DNA of 64,000 nt from Dictyobacter kobayashii. Its GTDB lineage: Bacteria; Chloroflexota; Ktedonobacteria; Ktedonobacterales; Ktedonobacteraceae. Under the pieces are notes generated by a model. That model was not told the origin of the DNA. It did not search any database and saw nothing but the letters and a program-made list of their open reading frames with translations. The stretch covers positions 4,836,001 through 4,900,000 of the forward strand of contig NZ_BIFS01000001.1 of the NCBI RefSeq assembly GCF_003967555.1. Direction: 5' to 3'. Shown in pieces: positions 45,030-53,280 of the stretch (position 1 is its first letter; every line of letters starts with the position of its first letter). Made by a program: the position numbers and the translations under genes.

Positions 45030-46268
45030 ATGTCAACCTATCTGTGTTTTACGATTCCACAGCAGGGCAACCTGAACCCAATGCTCGCCATCGTACAGGA
45101 ACTCGTGGCACGTGGTGAGCGGGCTATCTGCTACCTCACCGAACCATTTCGCCAGCCGATTGAGGAAACGGGAGCTAGCTTCCGTGGCTATCAATCCCAT
45201 CTGAACAGTGGCCCTGATATGACCACGCAAAATGCAGGAAGCAGCTCGAACGGTGCACGATTTTTACAGTTCAGTGAGATGCTGTTTGAGGATTGTCAGC
45301 AATTGCTGCCAATGGTCCTCAAAGACATGGAGGGACAAGAGCCAGATGGCATCATCTATGGACAAAGTGCACCCTGGGGTCGCATGCTGGCAAAGATCCT
45401 CCATGTTCCTGGGATCTTGATCCGTACAACCTATGCCACCAATGAGCAGTTTCACCTTTTTCCTGATGTGATTACGCAATCTTCCTTGCCAGAAGAGGCC
45501 GAAGCCCTCGCGCAACGGAGAGCTTCCCTCAATGCACATGTCAGACAACTCTGTATGGATTATGCGATTGAGCCTTTCGATTTTTTGCACATCTTCTCGT
45601 TGGCTGAACCTTTGACGCTCATGATGCTTCCACGTGCCTTTCAATATGCCGGTGAGACCTTTGATAGCCGCTTTCAATTTGTTGGTCCCTGCATCTTACC
45701 ACGCCATGATGCGACACCTTTTCCCCTTGAACGCTTGCACAATCAGTCGGTACTCTATATTTCACTTGGGACCACCTTCAATAATCGCCCAGATTTCTAT
45801 AATGAATGCTTCCGCGCCTTTGCTGATTTCCCCTCGCTGGTCGTGTTGTCCATTGGGAAACACGTACGACTTGAGGATCTGGACCCTGTTCCCGAGAACT
45901 TCCTTGTCCATGCCGTTGTACCACAACTCGATGTTCTGGCTCACACAAGCATCTTTCTCACGCATGGTGGCATGAATAGTACGATGGAGGCATTCTCATT
46001 CGGGGTTCCGCTGATCGTGGTCCCCCAAACGATTGAACAAACACATACCGCACGCCGCGTCGAGGAACTCGGTCTCGGCATGGCCCTGGATGCTGAACAT
46101 ATGCATGCTGAGACGCTCCGAGAGGCCGTCAACACCGTGGTTCATCATCCTGACATTCGTCTGCGCGTCAAGCACATGCAAGACACCATCGCTAATGCAG
46201 GTGGGGTGCAGGCGGCGGTCCATCTGATTCTCAACCATATGCGTACCCATCACACAGTCAATGCCTGA
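45030..46268 (+). CDS. MGT-family glycosyltransferase
   Basis: The 412-residue GT1-type enzyme has an N-terminal acceptor domain (YLCFTIPQQGNLNPMLAIVQ) and a C-terminal nucleotide-sugar domain with SLGTTFNN and FLTHGGMNSTMEAFSFGVPL, the HGG motif of macrolide glycosyltransferase relatives. It probably moves a sugar from a UDP- or TDP-sugar to a small hydrophobic acceptor. The ribosome site GAAGGAGG is strong. The MBL-fold gene follows 42 bases later, likely in the same operon. Confidence 0.85.
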   Translation: MSTYLCFTIPQQGNLNPMLAIVQELVARGERAICYLTEPFRQPIEETGASFRGYQSHLNSGPDMTTQNAGSSSNGARFLQFSEMLFEDCQQLLPMVLKDMEGQEPDGIIYGQSAPWGRMLAKILHVPGILIRTTYATNEQFHLFPDVITQSSLPEEAEALAQRRASLNAHVRQLCMDYAIEPFDFLHIFSLAEPLTLMMLPRAFQYAGETFDSRFQFVGPCILPRHDATPFPLERLHNQSVLYISLGTTFNNRPDFYNECFRAFADFPSLVVLSIGKHVRLEDLDPVPENFLVHAVVPQLDVLAHTSIFLTHGGMNSTMEAFSFGVPLIVVPQTIEQTHTARRVEELGLGMALDAEHMHAETLREAVNTVVHHPDIRLRVKHMQDTIANAGGVQAAVHLILNHMRTHHTVNA

Positions 46269-46310
46269 CCAGAAGACGGATTGCGGAGAGGATGAACGAA
46301 AGGAAAAACC

Positions 46311-47108
46311 ATGCCACAACCAGCAGCCAGTCCAGTACAGGTCACCCATAGTGGTGGTCCAACGGTTCTTCTTGAAATCGGCGGACTCCGTCTGCTCACT
46401 GATCCAACCTTTGACCCGGCTGGATCTCACTATGCCAGTAAACCGGCACCCCGTGTCAAAACCGCTGATCCAACCATCTCTGTTGCTCAGCTTGGACAGA
46501 TCGATGCCATTCTCCTTAGCCACGAGCAACACTTTGATAATCTGGATCGTGCAGGTCGTGCGTATCTCCCGCAAGCTGGCCAGATTCTGACCACACCTAC
46601 TAGCGCGCAGAACCTGGAGGGTCAGGTTCGCGGCATGAAGACCTGGGAAACAGCCGAACTTACCGCGCCCAATGGTCTGCATATCCAGATCACAGCGATG
46701 CCCGCACGTCATGGTCCAGCAGCGATGCAGGCGGCCATTGGCGATGTCACCGGGTGGATGCTTGAGTGGGAAGGACAGCAGCATGGCGCGCTCTACATTT
46801 CGGGGGATACGGTCTTGTATGAAGATATCGTAGAGATTGGTCAGCGTTATCACGTTGGGACTGCGTTCCTGCACTTTGGAGCCTCTCATGTTGATCTCTT
46901 TGGCCCAGATCCCCTTTCGCTCACAGGGCAAGCGGGAGTTGCGTGCGCAAATCTCTTTGCGAAGGCGACCATTGTTCCGATCCATTATGAGGGCTGGTCA
47001 CACTTAACCGAGGGACGTCCCGAGATTGAGCAAGCATTTGCTGCGGCGGGATTAACGCAACGATTACGCTTCCTTCCCTTTGGCCAAACTGTTGCCCTCA
47101 ATGTCTGA
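46311..47108 (+). CDS. Metallo-beta-lactamase-fold hydrolase (UlaG-like)
   Basis: The 265-residue protein has the fold start (VTHSGGPTVLLEIGGLRLLTDPTFDPAG) seen in UlaG-like MBL proteins, a modified metal motif (LLSHEQHFDNLD in place of HxHxDH), TAMPARHGP, and YISGDTVLYEDI. It is likely to be a metal-dependent hydrolase of unknown substrate. The first metal motif lacks one His, so activity may be altered. The ribosome site is GAAAGGAAAAACC. Confidence 0.8.
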   Translation: MPQPAASPVQVTHSGGPTVLLEIGGLRLLTDPTFDPAGSHYASKPAPRVKTADPTISVAQLGQIDAILLSHEQHFDNLDRAGRAYLPQAGQILTTPTSAQNLEGQVRGMKTWETAELTAPNGLHIQITAMPARHGPAAMQAAIGDVTGWMLEWEGQQHGALYISGDTVLYEDIVEIGQRYHVGTAFLHFGASHVDLFGPDPLSLTGQAGVACANLFAKATIVPIHYEGWSHLTEGRPEIEQAFAAAGLTQRLRFLPFGQTVALNV

Positions 47109-47154
47109 GATAGTTTATCAAGTGAAAAGTAATACCTGACTCCTTATACACAAG

Positions 47155-47339
47155 TCAACGTGCGAGGGCCAGATGCTTCGGCTCATCACCGCCCAGTGCT
47201 CTGGCGATCGAGCGATGCGACACCACGGCCTGGAGGATGCCAGAGAGCGTGAAACCAAGGATCAGCGGGCCACAGGATCTCCCCAGAACATGCTGAGGGC
47301 CATGAAAAGGGCCTGCCCAAGACTATTGATGATCTGCAT
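47155..47339 (-). pseudogene. Permease (DUF318/ArsP_1-type), N-terminal fragment
   Basis: It starts with a good ribosome site (GAAGGGAG) and reads MQIINSLGQALFMALSMFW, then, after two single-base insertions, EILWPLILGFTLSGILQAVV and SHRSIARALGGDEPKHLALAR before a stop. This is the typical N-terminus of the family. The middle of the protein is missing. It lies between copA and the MBL gene. Confidence 0.55.
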
Positions 47340-47431
47340 GGTGATCTCCCTTCGATTGCTCCTGGCGATTTATAGATGGGCTGATGGGCTGGAACTGAAA
47401 CCTGCTGGCTTCGTTCCAGTCCCAATGTGTC

Positions 47432-49836
47432 TTAGCCCTGGCATGAGCGTCCAAAGCGGCGCAGGCGCAAAGAGTTGCTGATGACCGTTACCGATGAGAG
47501 CGCCATGGCGGCCGCCGCAAAGATGGGCGCCTGCTCTTTCAAGAACGGGATCAACGGAGATAGGATCGCCGTCGGGATCAGGATGACGTTGTAGGCAAAG
47601 GCCCAGAAGAGGTTCTGCTTGATGGTGCGCAGGGTCGCCTGTGAGAGGGCGAGCGCGCTGGCAATACTCTGCAGGTTGCCCTTGACCAGCGTGATATCGG
47701 ATGCCTCCATGGCGATATCGGTGCCTGTTCCCATCGCGATGCCGGCATCAGCCTGCACCAGCGCGGGCGCATCGTTGATGCCATCGCCCGCGAAGGCGAC
47801 GATCATCCCTTGCTCCTGGAGCCGTTTGACCTGTTGCGACTTCTCCTCCGGCAAGACCTCCGCAAGCACATGTTCAGCCGGGATACCGACCTTTTCCGCG
47901 ATTGCCAGTGCGGTCCTTCGATTGTCTCCTGTGATCATCCATACCTGCAATCCCTGGGCATGGAGCTGCCTCACGGCTTCTCGTGAGCCAGCCTTGATCG
48001 TATCGGCGACCGCGACGATGCCGGTGCATTTTCCGTCTACCGCAATTAGCATCGCTGTCTTGCCCTGCGCCTCCAACTGTGTCAGCTGCTCTTCCGCTCC
48101 GGCTGACTCAATATTGTGTTCCCGCAGCAGGCTCCGGGTGCCGATCAAAATCGTATGCCCTTCGAGCACTGCTTGCAGACCACGGCCAGCCAATGCCGTC
48201 ACCTGTTCAGGATAGTTGCTGAGCGCAAGTCCACGTGCTCTGGCTCCCTCGACGATAGCTGCCGCCAGTGGATGCTCCGAACCCTGTTCGGCGCGCGCGG
48301 CCAGGCGCAGCAGCTCATTTTCGGGCAGGTCAGCCAGCGCGACAAGGTCGGTCAGCTCTGGCTTGCCTTTGGTAATCGTCCCGGTCTTGTCCAGCAGCAC
48401 GGCCCGTACAGCCTGAATCCGTTCCAGGCTCTCTCCCCCTTTGATGAGTATGCCTTGCTCGGCGCCTTTGCCTGTGCCGACCATGATGGCGGTCGGGGTG
48501 GCTAGACCAAGCGCACAGGGGCAAGCCACCACTAGCACTGCCACAGCCGCAACGATGGCCGTAATCCAGGCATTGCCACTACTGGCATCCATCATGCTCA
48601 TGCCGGTGCCTGGAATGCCAATCGTGTGTCCGATAATGGCCCAGGCGACAAAGGTGAGGGCGGCAATCACCAGCACAATCGGGACGAAGATGCTCGCGAT
48701 AGTGTCGGCCAGGCGTTGAATGGGGCCTTGGAGCCCTGAGCCTGTTCCACCATGCGAATGATATGGGCCAGCACCGTATCGGAGCCCACCTTTGTGGCCC
48801 GCATCTGGAGCAGGCCCTGCTGATTGACGGTAGCACCCACCAGCGCATCCCCCTGAAGCTTCTCGACCGGGATGCTTTCGCCGGTGATCATCGACTCATC
48901 GACGGACGAGCGGCCCGTAAGCACCTCGCCATCCACTGGAATCTTCTCACCAGGGCGCACCAGCAGGGTCCAGCCAACCTGCACCTGCTCAATCGGTAGC
49001 TCCACCTCACTTCCATTGCGCAGCACATGCGCGGTCCTGGCCTGCAGGCCGACCAGCTTTTTGATGGCATCATTGGTCTGCCCCTTCGCACGCGCCTCCA
49101 GATATTTTCCCAGGAAGATCAAGGTGATGATCAAGGCCGTCGTATCATAGAAGGTGACGCCACCCACGAGCCGTGGAAAAAATGTGGCCACCACGCTCAA
49201 CAGATAGGATGCGCTTGAACCCAGCGAGACCAGTGTGTCCATATTGGCGCTGCCATGGCGTAGCGTCTTGAGGGCGCCACGATGGAACTCCCAGCCGACA
49301 ATGGCCCAGATGGGAGTGGTGAGGATCAGCAAGAGGATATTCTCGCCCGCAAAACGGTCCATGAAAAACATGCTCAGGATCATTACTGGCAGCGAGAGCA
49401 CGACGCTCAGGATCAGCAGGTTCCGCTTGCGCAGGAGTTCGGCCTGTTTTCGTTGTGCCCGTTCGTCCTCCTGGCTGACCGCTGGCGGGGCTTCCGTCGT
49501 CTCGTTGTCGGCTGAAGCCACATCAGTATACACCTCAACCTGTTCTTGGACAGGCTGTGCTATCGGTTCTGCCTTATATCCGAGCGCCTCGACTTTTTGC
49601 ACCATTTGATCCAGTCCGGTCTGCGTTGGATCATAGGTTACCACGCCTCGCTCGGTCGCCAGGTTCACCTGCGCATCAAGCACGCCCGGCACCTTCTTCA
49701 GCCCTTTTTCTATGCGCATCGAACAGGATGCGCAGGTCATCCCCTCAATGGCGAAGGTCGCCTGACTCTGGGAAGGGTCCTGTGCGTGGCCCATGGCCTG
49801 CCCTTGTTCTTTAGCCTGCTTCACATCTATCGTCAT
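47432..49836 (-). CDS. copA: Copper-transporting P1B-type ATPase, frameshifted
   Basis: Exports Cu(I) from the cytoplasm. The repaired protein (about 801 residues) has an N-terminal HMA domain with GMTCASC, the transmembrane CPC in VVACPCALGLATPTA, the phosphorylation site DKTGTITKGK, the SEHPLAAAI ATP site and GDGINDAPALVQADAGIA. The frame breaks in the GGGG of 48722-48725; one extra base rejoins the parts. The start is ATG 49836, or GTG 49848. The promoter and a CsoR-like box lie directly upstream. It is transcribed away from csoR, 5.7 kb distant. Confidence 0.93.
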
Positions 49837-49869
49837 AATGTTTCTCACATCGTTTCTATGCTCTACCCA

Positions 49870-49923
49870 TACCCCCCGCCTGGGGTCTGTAGAGAGTATA
49901 TGTCATGGCATCCTGGCTGTCAA
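49870..49923 (-). promoter_or_regulatory. copA promoter and CsoR-like operator
   Basis: On the minus strand TTGACA (49923-49918), a 17 base spacer and TATACT (49900-49895) make a near-consensus promoter. The next 30 bases hold AGACCCCAGGCGGGGGGTAT (49888-49869), the dyad of the CsoR type. A repressor there would overlap the transcription start. Confidence 0.75.
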
Positions 49924-50041
49924 CCGCCTGGACAGTTGCCGCTTTAACTATATGGTGATCAGAAGTATCTGTTTATAACCGTAAGAGGGGCTTTACGTAA
50001 ATGAAGAAGGTGCAAGAAATGAACAGAAGGAGGATAGCTTA

Positions 50042-50443
50042 ATGGATTTGCTTGATTCGGCATTTGCGCATCCAAAGGGATTTGCCGGTCGCATCTGCGC
50101 CATGATTATGGGCCGTGCCACAAAGCAGCGCAACCTGTGGACGATCTCGCTTCTTGATCTTCATCCCGACGAACGCATTCTCGAAGTCGGTTTTGGCCCT
50201 GGCGCGCTCATCCATGCGATGGCGACGCAGGCTCCGGGCGCCTTCGTCGCTGGCATCGATGCTTCGCCACTGATGGTGCGACAGGCGACACGGCGCAATA
50301 AAAAGCATATCGAGAGCAACCATGTTTCCCTACTCGAAGGCTCAGCGCTTGTCTTACCATTTGAAGAAGGGTCATTTGACCTGACCCTATCTGGGCGCAA
50401 CAAGACTTATCGTGTATCAGAATATAGATTCTACAATATATAA
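50042..50443 (+). pseudogene. Class I SAM-dependent methyltransferase, 3'-truncated
   Basis: It begins MDLLDSAFAHPKGFAGRICA and has the SAM-binding motif (ILEVGFGPGALIHAMA), the acidic strand end (VAGIDASPLMV) and the motif around LPFEEGSFDLTLS. There the family sequence stops and an unrelated 16-residue tail (GRNKTYRVSEYRFYNI) follows. Full proteins have about 200 residues, so the C-terminal half is missing. The start follows AAGGAGGATAGCTTA. Confidence 0.7.
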
Positions 50444-50523
50444 TGAAAACACCATGGTCGCTCTATGCAGCAAGAAGTCAGGGAGTGATCTCATTTGTGA
50501 CACACATCTATAGTGTAATTGCG

Positions 50524-50835
50524 TTAGCCAGGGGTGTTCCAGTTGGTGATATCGCTATGCTGGGCCGCCAGAGCACGCAGCAGGTAGTCTGTGAACTCAT
50601 CATGCTGTTCCTTATTGATCATGTGCAATTTTTTCATCAGGGTCAACAGGGCGATGAGCTGATCAGTAATAAGCTCGTTGGTGACGACTGTCCGCACCTT
50701 CTCATCCTCGATATTCAAGGTAGCCGCGGTCGCAGTTGTGTGATAGCGAAGCATGTGATTCATTGAATCCTGTAAATTGCTGGTTATCCTATTCTGTAGA
50801 TCTTGCACGGCCTGTGAAAAACTTTTGTCTGACAT
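50524..50835 (-). CDS. Hypothetical helical protein, 103 residues
   Basis: The protein begins MSDKSFSQAVQDLQNRITSN and is likely to be all helical, with no membrane segment. Two regions, VQDLQNRITSNLQDSMNHML and ITDQLIALLTLMKKLHMI, have heptad-like hydrophobic spacing. No family is recognised. ATG 50835 is taken because GGGAGAAAGAGCG precedes it; the frame remains open to 50889. Confidence 0.6.
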   Translation of the reverse strand: MSDKSFSQAVQDLQNRITSNLQDSMNHMLRYHTTATAATLNIEDEKVRTVVTNELITDQLIALLTLMKKLHMINKEQHDEFTDYLLRALAAQHSDITNWNTPG

Positions 50836-51301
50836 CGCTCTTTCTCCCGCGGCAATTCGCATGTTTACTTCTAACTGCAGACATACCACACATATACATT
50901 CATCTATCTAAAGACAGCGAATCACAATAACAATAGTGAGAGTTAAAATGTTTTTATAGCGTCACTATTGCAAAAACACGTATCGATAAGTATGGTGGTT
51001 CCACATATTGTACAATAACTGATCTATAAAATCACTACCTTTCATTGTATACGTTAGAAAAGTTGAACTCGTTTAGCGGGCTTCGCACCTGGTTGCAGCA
51101 TTCTTTTAGCAGTTTATAAAACCAATATATTTAAAGAACTATTAGGCAGGCGGCTTTTATAATGACGAAGGGAATACAGATGACTATTCGTAGGTCCTGA
51201 CCTCTTTTAAATAATGTTCCAGTTTTCTTGTATTTCTCATCGTTCTCTCTTAGATAGAGAATCTTGATATATGTAACAGATATCTCGAAAGGAGATTTTT
51301 T
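50836..51301. other. AT-rich gap without a visible gene
   Basis: No coding signal was seen on either strand. The sequence is AT-rich and probably carries promoters for the divergent genes at 50835 and 51302, but I cannot place them with confidence. Confidence 0.5.
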
Positions 51302-51874
51302 ATGCCAACTGCTGTACGTGAACGAGCTTCTGAGGTCCGCGAGCATATGGGCACAGAAGGTGTTGTCGAAGGGATGCCATTGTTGGTAGCTGCCCTGATG
51401 GCCCGTCGTGAGGAGCATGAAGAGCACGGTGAAGGTATTCATCCTCTCCTGCTGGCCACTTTGATGTCGCGCCGCGAGGAGCGTGGCGAGGGTGGTATTC
51501 ATCCTCTCCTACTGGCGACCCTGCTGTCTCGTCGAGAAGAGCACCACGAAGGTGGTATTCATCCACTGCTGTTAGCCACTCTGATGGCGCGCCGAGAGGA
51601 GCACGAGGAGGGCGAGGAGCGCCCAGAAGGCATCAATCCACTGCTATTGGCCGCTCTGATGGCGCGCCGAGAAGAGCACCACGAAGGTGGTATTCATCCA
51701 CTGCTGTTAGCCACTCTGATGGCGCGCCGAGAAGAGCGTGGCGAAGGCATCAATCCGTTGTTGTTGGCCGTCTTGATGTCTCGTCGTGAGGAGCGCGAAG
51801 AGCGTGGTATCCATCCACTGCTGTTAGCCGCTCTGATGGCGCGCCGAGAAGAGCGCGAAAAAGAGACCGTCTAG
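51302..51874 (+). CDS. Tandem-repeat protein with GIHPLLLATLMARREE units
   Basis: The 190-residue protein is nearly all repeat. After a 23-residue head (PTAVRERASEVREHMGTEGV) come eight units of 19-25 residues, each G(I/M)(H/N)PLLLA-x-L(M/L)(A/S)RREE followed by a charged His/Glu/Gly spacer. Each unit would make a short helix with one hydrophobic and one acidic-basic side, joined by Gly turns. There is no signal peptide or cysteine. The DNA repeats are diverged by synonymous changes, so the amino acid pattern is under selection. No family is recognised. The start has AAAGGAGA upstream. The next gene encodes another odd helical protein. Confidence 0.75.
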   Translation: MPTAVRERASEVREHMGTEGVVEGMPLLVAALMARREEHEEHGEGIHPLLLATLMSRREERGEGGIHPLLLATLLSRREEHHEGGIHPLLLATLMARREEHEEGEERPEGINPLLLAALMARREEHHEGGIHPLLLATLMARREERGEGINPLLLAVLMSRREEREERGIHPLLLAALMARREEREKETV

Positions 51875-51955
51875 CCCAGCGCAGCCGTTTCTTTTATCGC
51901 TACCCCTTGATAAGGGCTGAGGAAAATGAGAGGCTGCACGCTTTTTGGGTCAAGC

Positions 51956-51996
51956 CATGGGGTTTTCGGTGCGAACATCGAGCCGAAAACCCCATG
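51956..51996. terminator. Hairpin between the repeat protein and its neighbour
   Basis: A 14 bp perfect stem (CATGGGGTTTTCGG and its inverse) with a 13 base loop, 80 bases past the repeat protein stop and 104 before the next gene. It has no T-run. It may be a partial terminator or processing site that sets the ratio of the two products. Confidence 0.55.
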
Positions 51997-52099
51997 CATA
52001 TTAACCCCTTCCAGGCATGTTGATTGCTGTCGTTGTTGAAGTTGCTGCGCGTACAACACTTTTATTTGCTAGAGAGATGAAAAAGGAAGAAACATCATT

Positions 52100-52453
52100 A
52101 TGACTACTAATTCTGAACAGGCAAAAACCAGGGGATATATGGACCCTATGGTTGAGGCATTGATTAAAGAACTGCTCGATAATCCGCCACATACGAAAAC
52201 CGCGAATAGTGCTATCAAAGCAGCTTTGACCGAAGAGTTAATGGCATCCCTGCTTCCCTCAGCGCGTCCTATGTTGCCGAAGTCGCCAATTGAAACCGCA
52301 TTGCTGGCCGAAGCGCTGGCACCCGCGCTTGCTGAAGCCCTGATGCCTGCGCTCACCAAAGCTCTTGCACCCGCACTGCAAAAAGCCCTGGAGAGTATCG
52401 TTGCCCCCAACAAGAAGAACGACCAGGAGTCAGCATCCAAAAATAATAACTAA
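52100..52453 (+). CDS. Ala/Leu-rich helical protein next to the repeat protein
   Basis: The 117-residue protein has a polar start (MTTNSEQAKTRGYMDPMVEA), a middle with LIKELLDNPPHTKT, and then a long Ala/Leu/Pro stretch made of repeated ALAEAL, ALMPAL, ALTKAL, ALAPAL and ALQKAL blocks. It ends in a charged Asn/Lys tail. This should form an amphipathic helix. No family is recognised. The ribosome site is AAAAGGAAG. Close spacing and the shared Leu/Ala-rich character suggest it works with the repeat protein (inference). Confidence 0.65.
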   Translation: MTTNSEQAKTRGYMDPMVEALIKELLDNPPHTKTANSAIKAALTEELMASLLPSARPMLPKSPIETALLAEALAPALAEALMPALTKALAPALQKALESIVAPNKKNDQESASKNNN

Positions 52454-52476
52454 CCCATCATTCAAACAAATGTTTT

Positions 52477-53128
52477 TCAGGCACCTGCCCGCCGTATGTG
52501 CGGATTTAGTGTGGCTGAGAGGGCAATAAACATGAGGCCGCCTGTCATCAGAAGGATGGTGAGCTTTGTCCCGGCGTTCTGGAGCAGGAGCCCCGTCAGC
52601 GCTACGCTCACAGGGTTACTACTGAAGACAATCAGCCGGTATACGCTATTGATGCGACCTTGCAAGGCATCAGGGATCAGAGCCATGCGCCGGCTCCGCT
52701 GCAAGACATCAAAGATGGGAAGAAGGAAAAAGATGAGGGCGAGGATAGCTCCGAGCATGAGCAGGTTAGGAGCTACGATCAGCAAAGGTACGAGTAGTGC
52801 CTGTGCCCACAAGGTGCTGATAGTGATCATAAAGAAGCTCAGATGACGACCGAGTAGTGGCGCTACCAGTGACCCTAGCACACCGGCGATGCCTGCGACG
52901 GCGAAAAGGAAGGGTACGCAGCGCGGCGGCGATCCCTGCCTGGGCGGGTGAATGGGTGAGCGCGAGGATCAGCAGTGGAAAGGCCAGTTGCGACACTTGT
53001 GAGCCAGTCTGTGAGACCACCTGACCACTCCAGAGGAGCAGGTAGTCCCGGTGACGCCACAGAGGAGTCGATGGGTTGGTCTCTGCTAGCTCTTCTTTGA
53101 TCACAGCCTGATTTTGATTCTCTATCAC
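52477..53128 (-). pseudogene. MFS transporter, internal deletion and frame change
   Basis: The N-terminus (PLWRHRDYLLLWSGQVVSQT, then AGIAAALRTLPF) belongs to the MFS_3-type exporters. It then joins directly, out of frame, near 52900, to AVAGIAGVLGSLVAPLLGRH and the last four or five helices. About 180 residues of the middle are missing. Start is GTG 53128. This is a real pseudogene, not a simple sequencing slip. Confidence 0.75.
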
Positions 53129-53148
53129 TAAATTATTCCTTATTTAAT

Positions 53149-53202
53149 GTGTGGAGTGTGCTTGGTGGGCGGCCGCGGCCGCCCACCAAACACACTCCAC
53201 GC
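53149..53202. repeat. Family A hairpin
   Basis: GTGTGGAGTGTGCTTGGTGG plus GCGGCC pairs with its inverse, with two mismatches. It lies between the MFS remnant and the GH43-like gene and could terminate the latter. Same family as 43713. Confidence 0.65.
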
Positions 53203-53280
53203 TCCTTTTGGCTCGTCTTCGGGTTTTCAGCCTTTTCATGGCATTGATCGAGCCCGATCTTGCCTGGCAGTTCCTCGTCG

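Noticed and set aside
45996..46985. 329-residue minus-strand frame
   Set aside because: It crosses two well-supported plus-strand genes (glycosyltransferase and MBL-fold protein) and has no family features.
47173..47481. 102-residue plus-strand frame after the MBL gene
   Set aside because: The minus strand here carries the permease N-terminal fragment and the end of copA, which explain the sequence better.
51302..51874. CRISPR array suggested by the regular 57-66 bp DNA repeats
   Set aside because: The repeats are in frame, vary by synonymous changes and encode a conserved peptide unit; no spacers are present.
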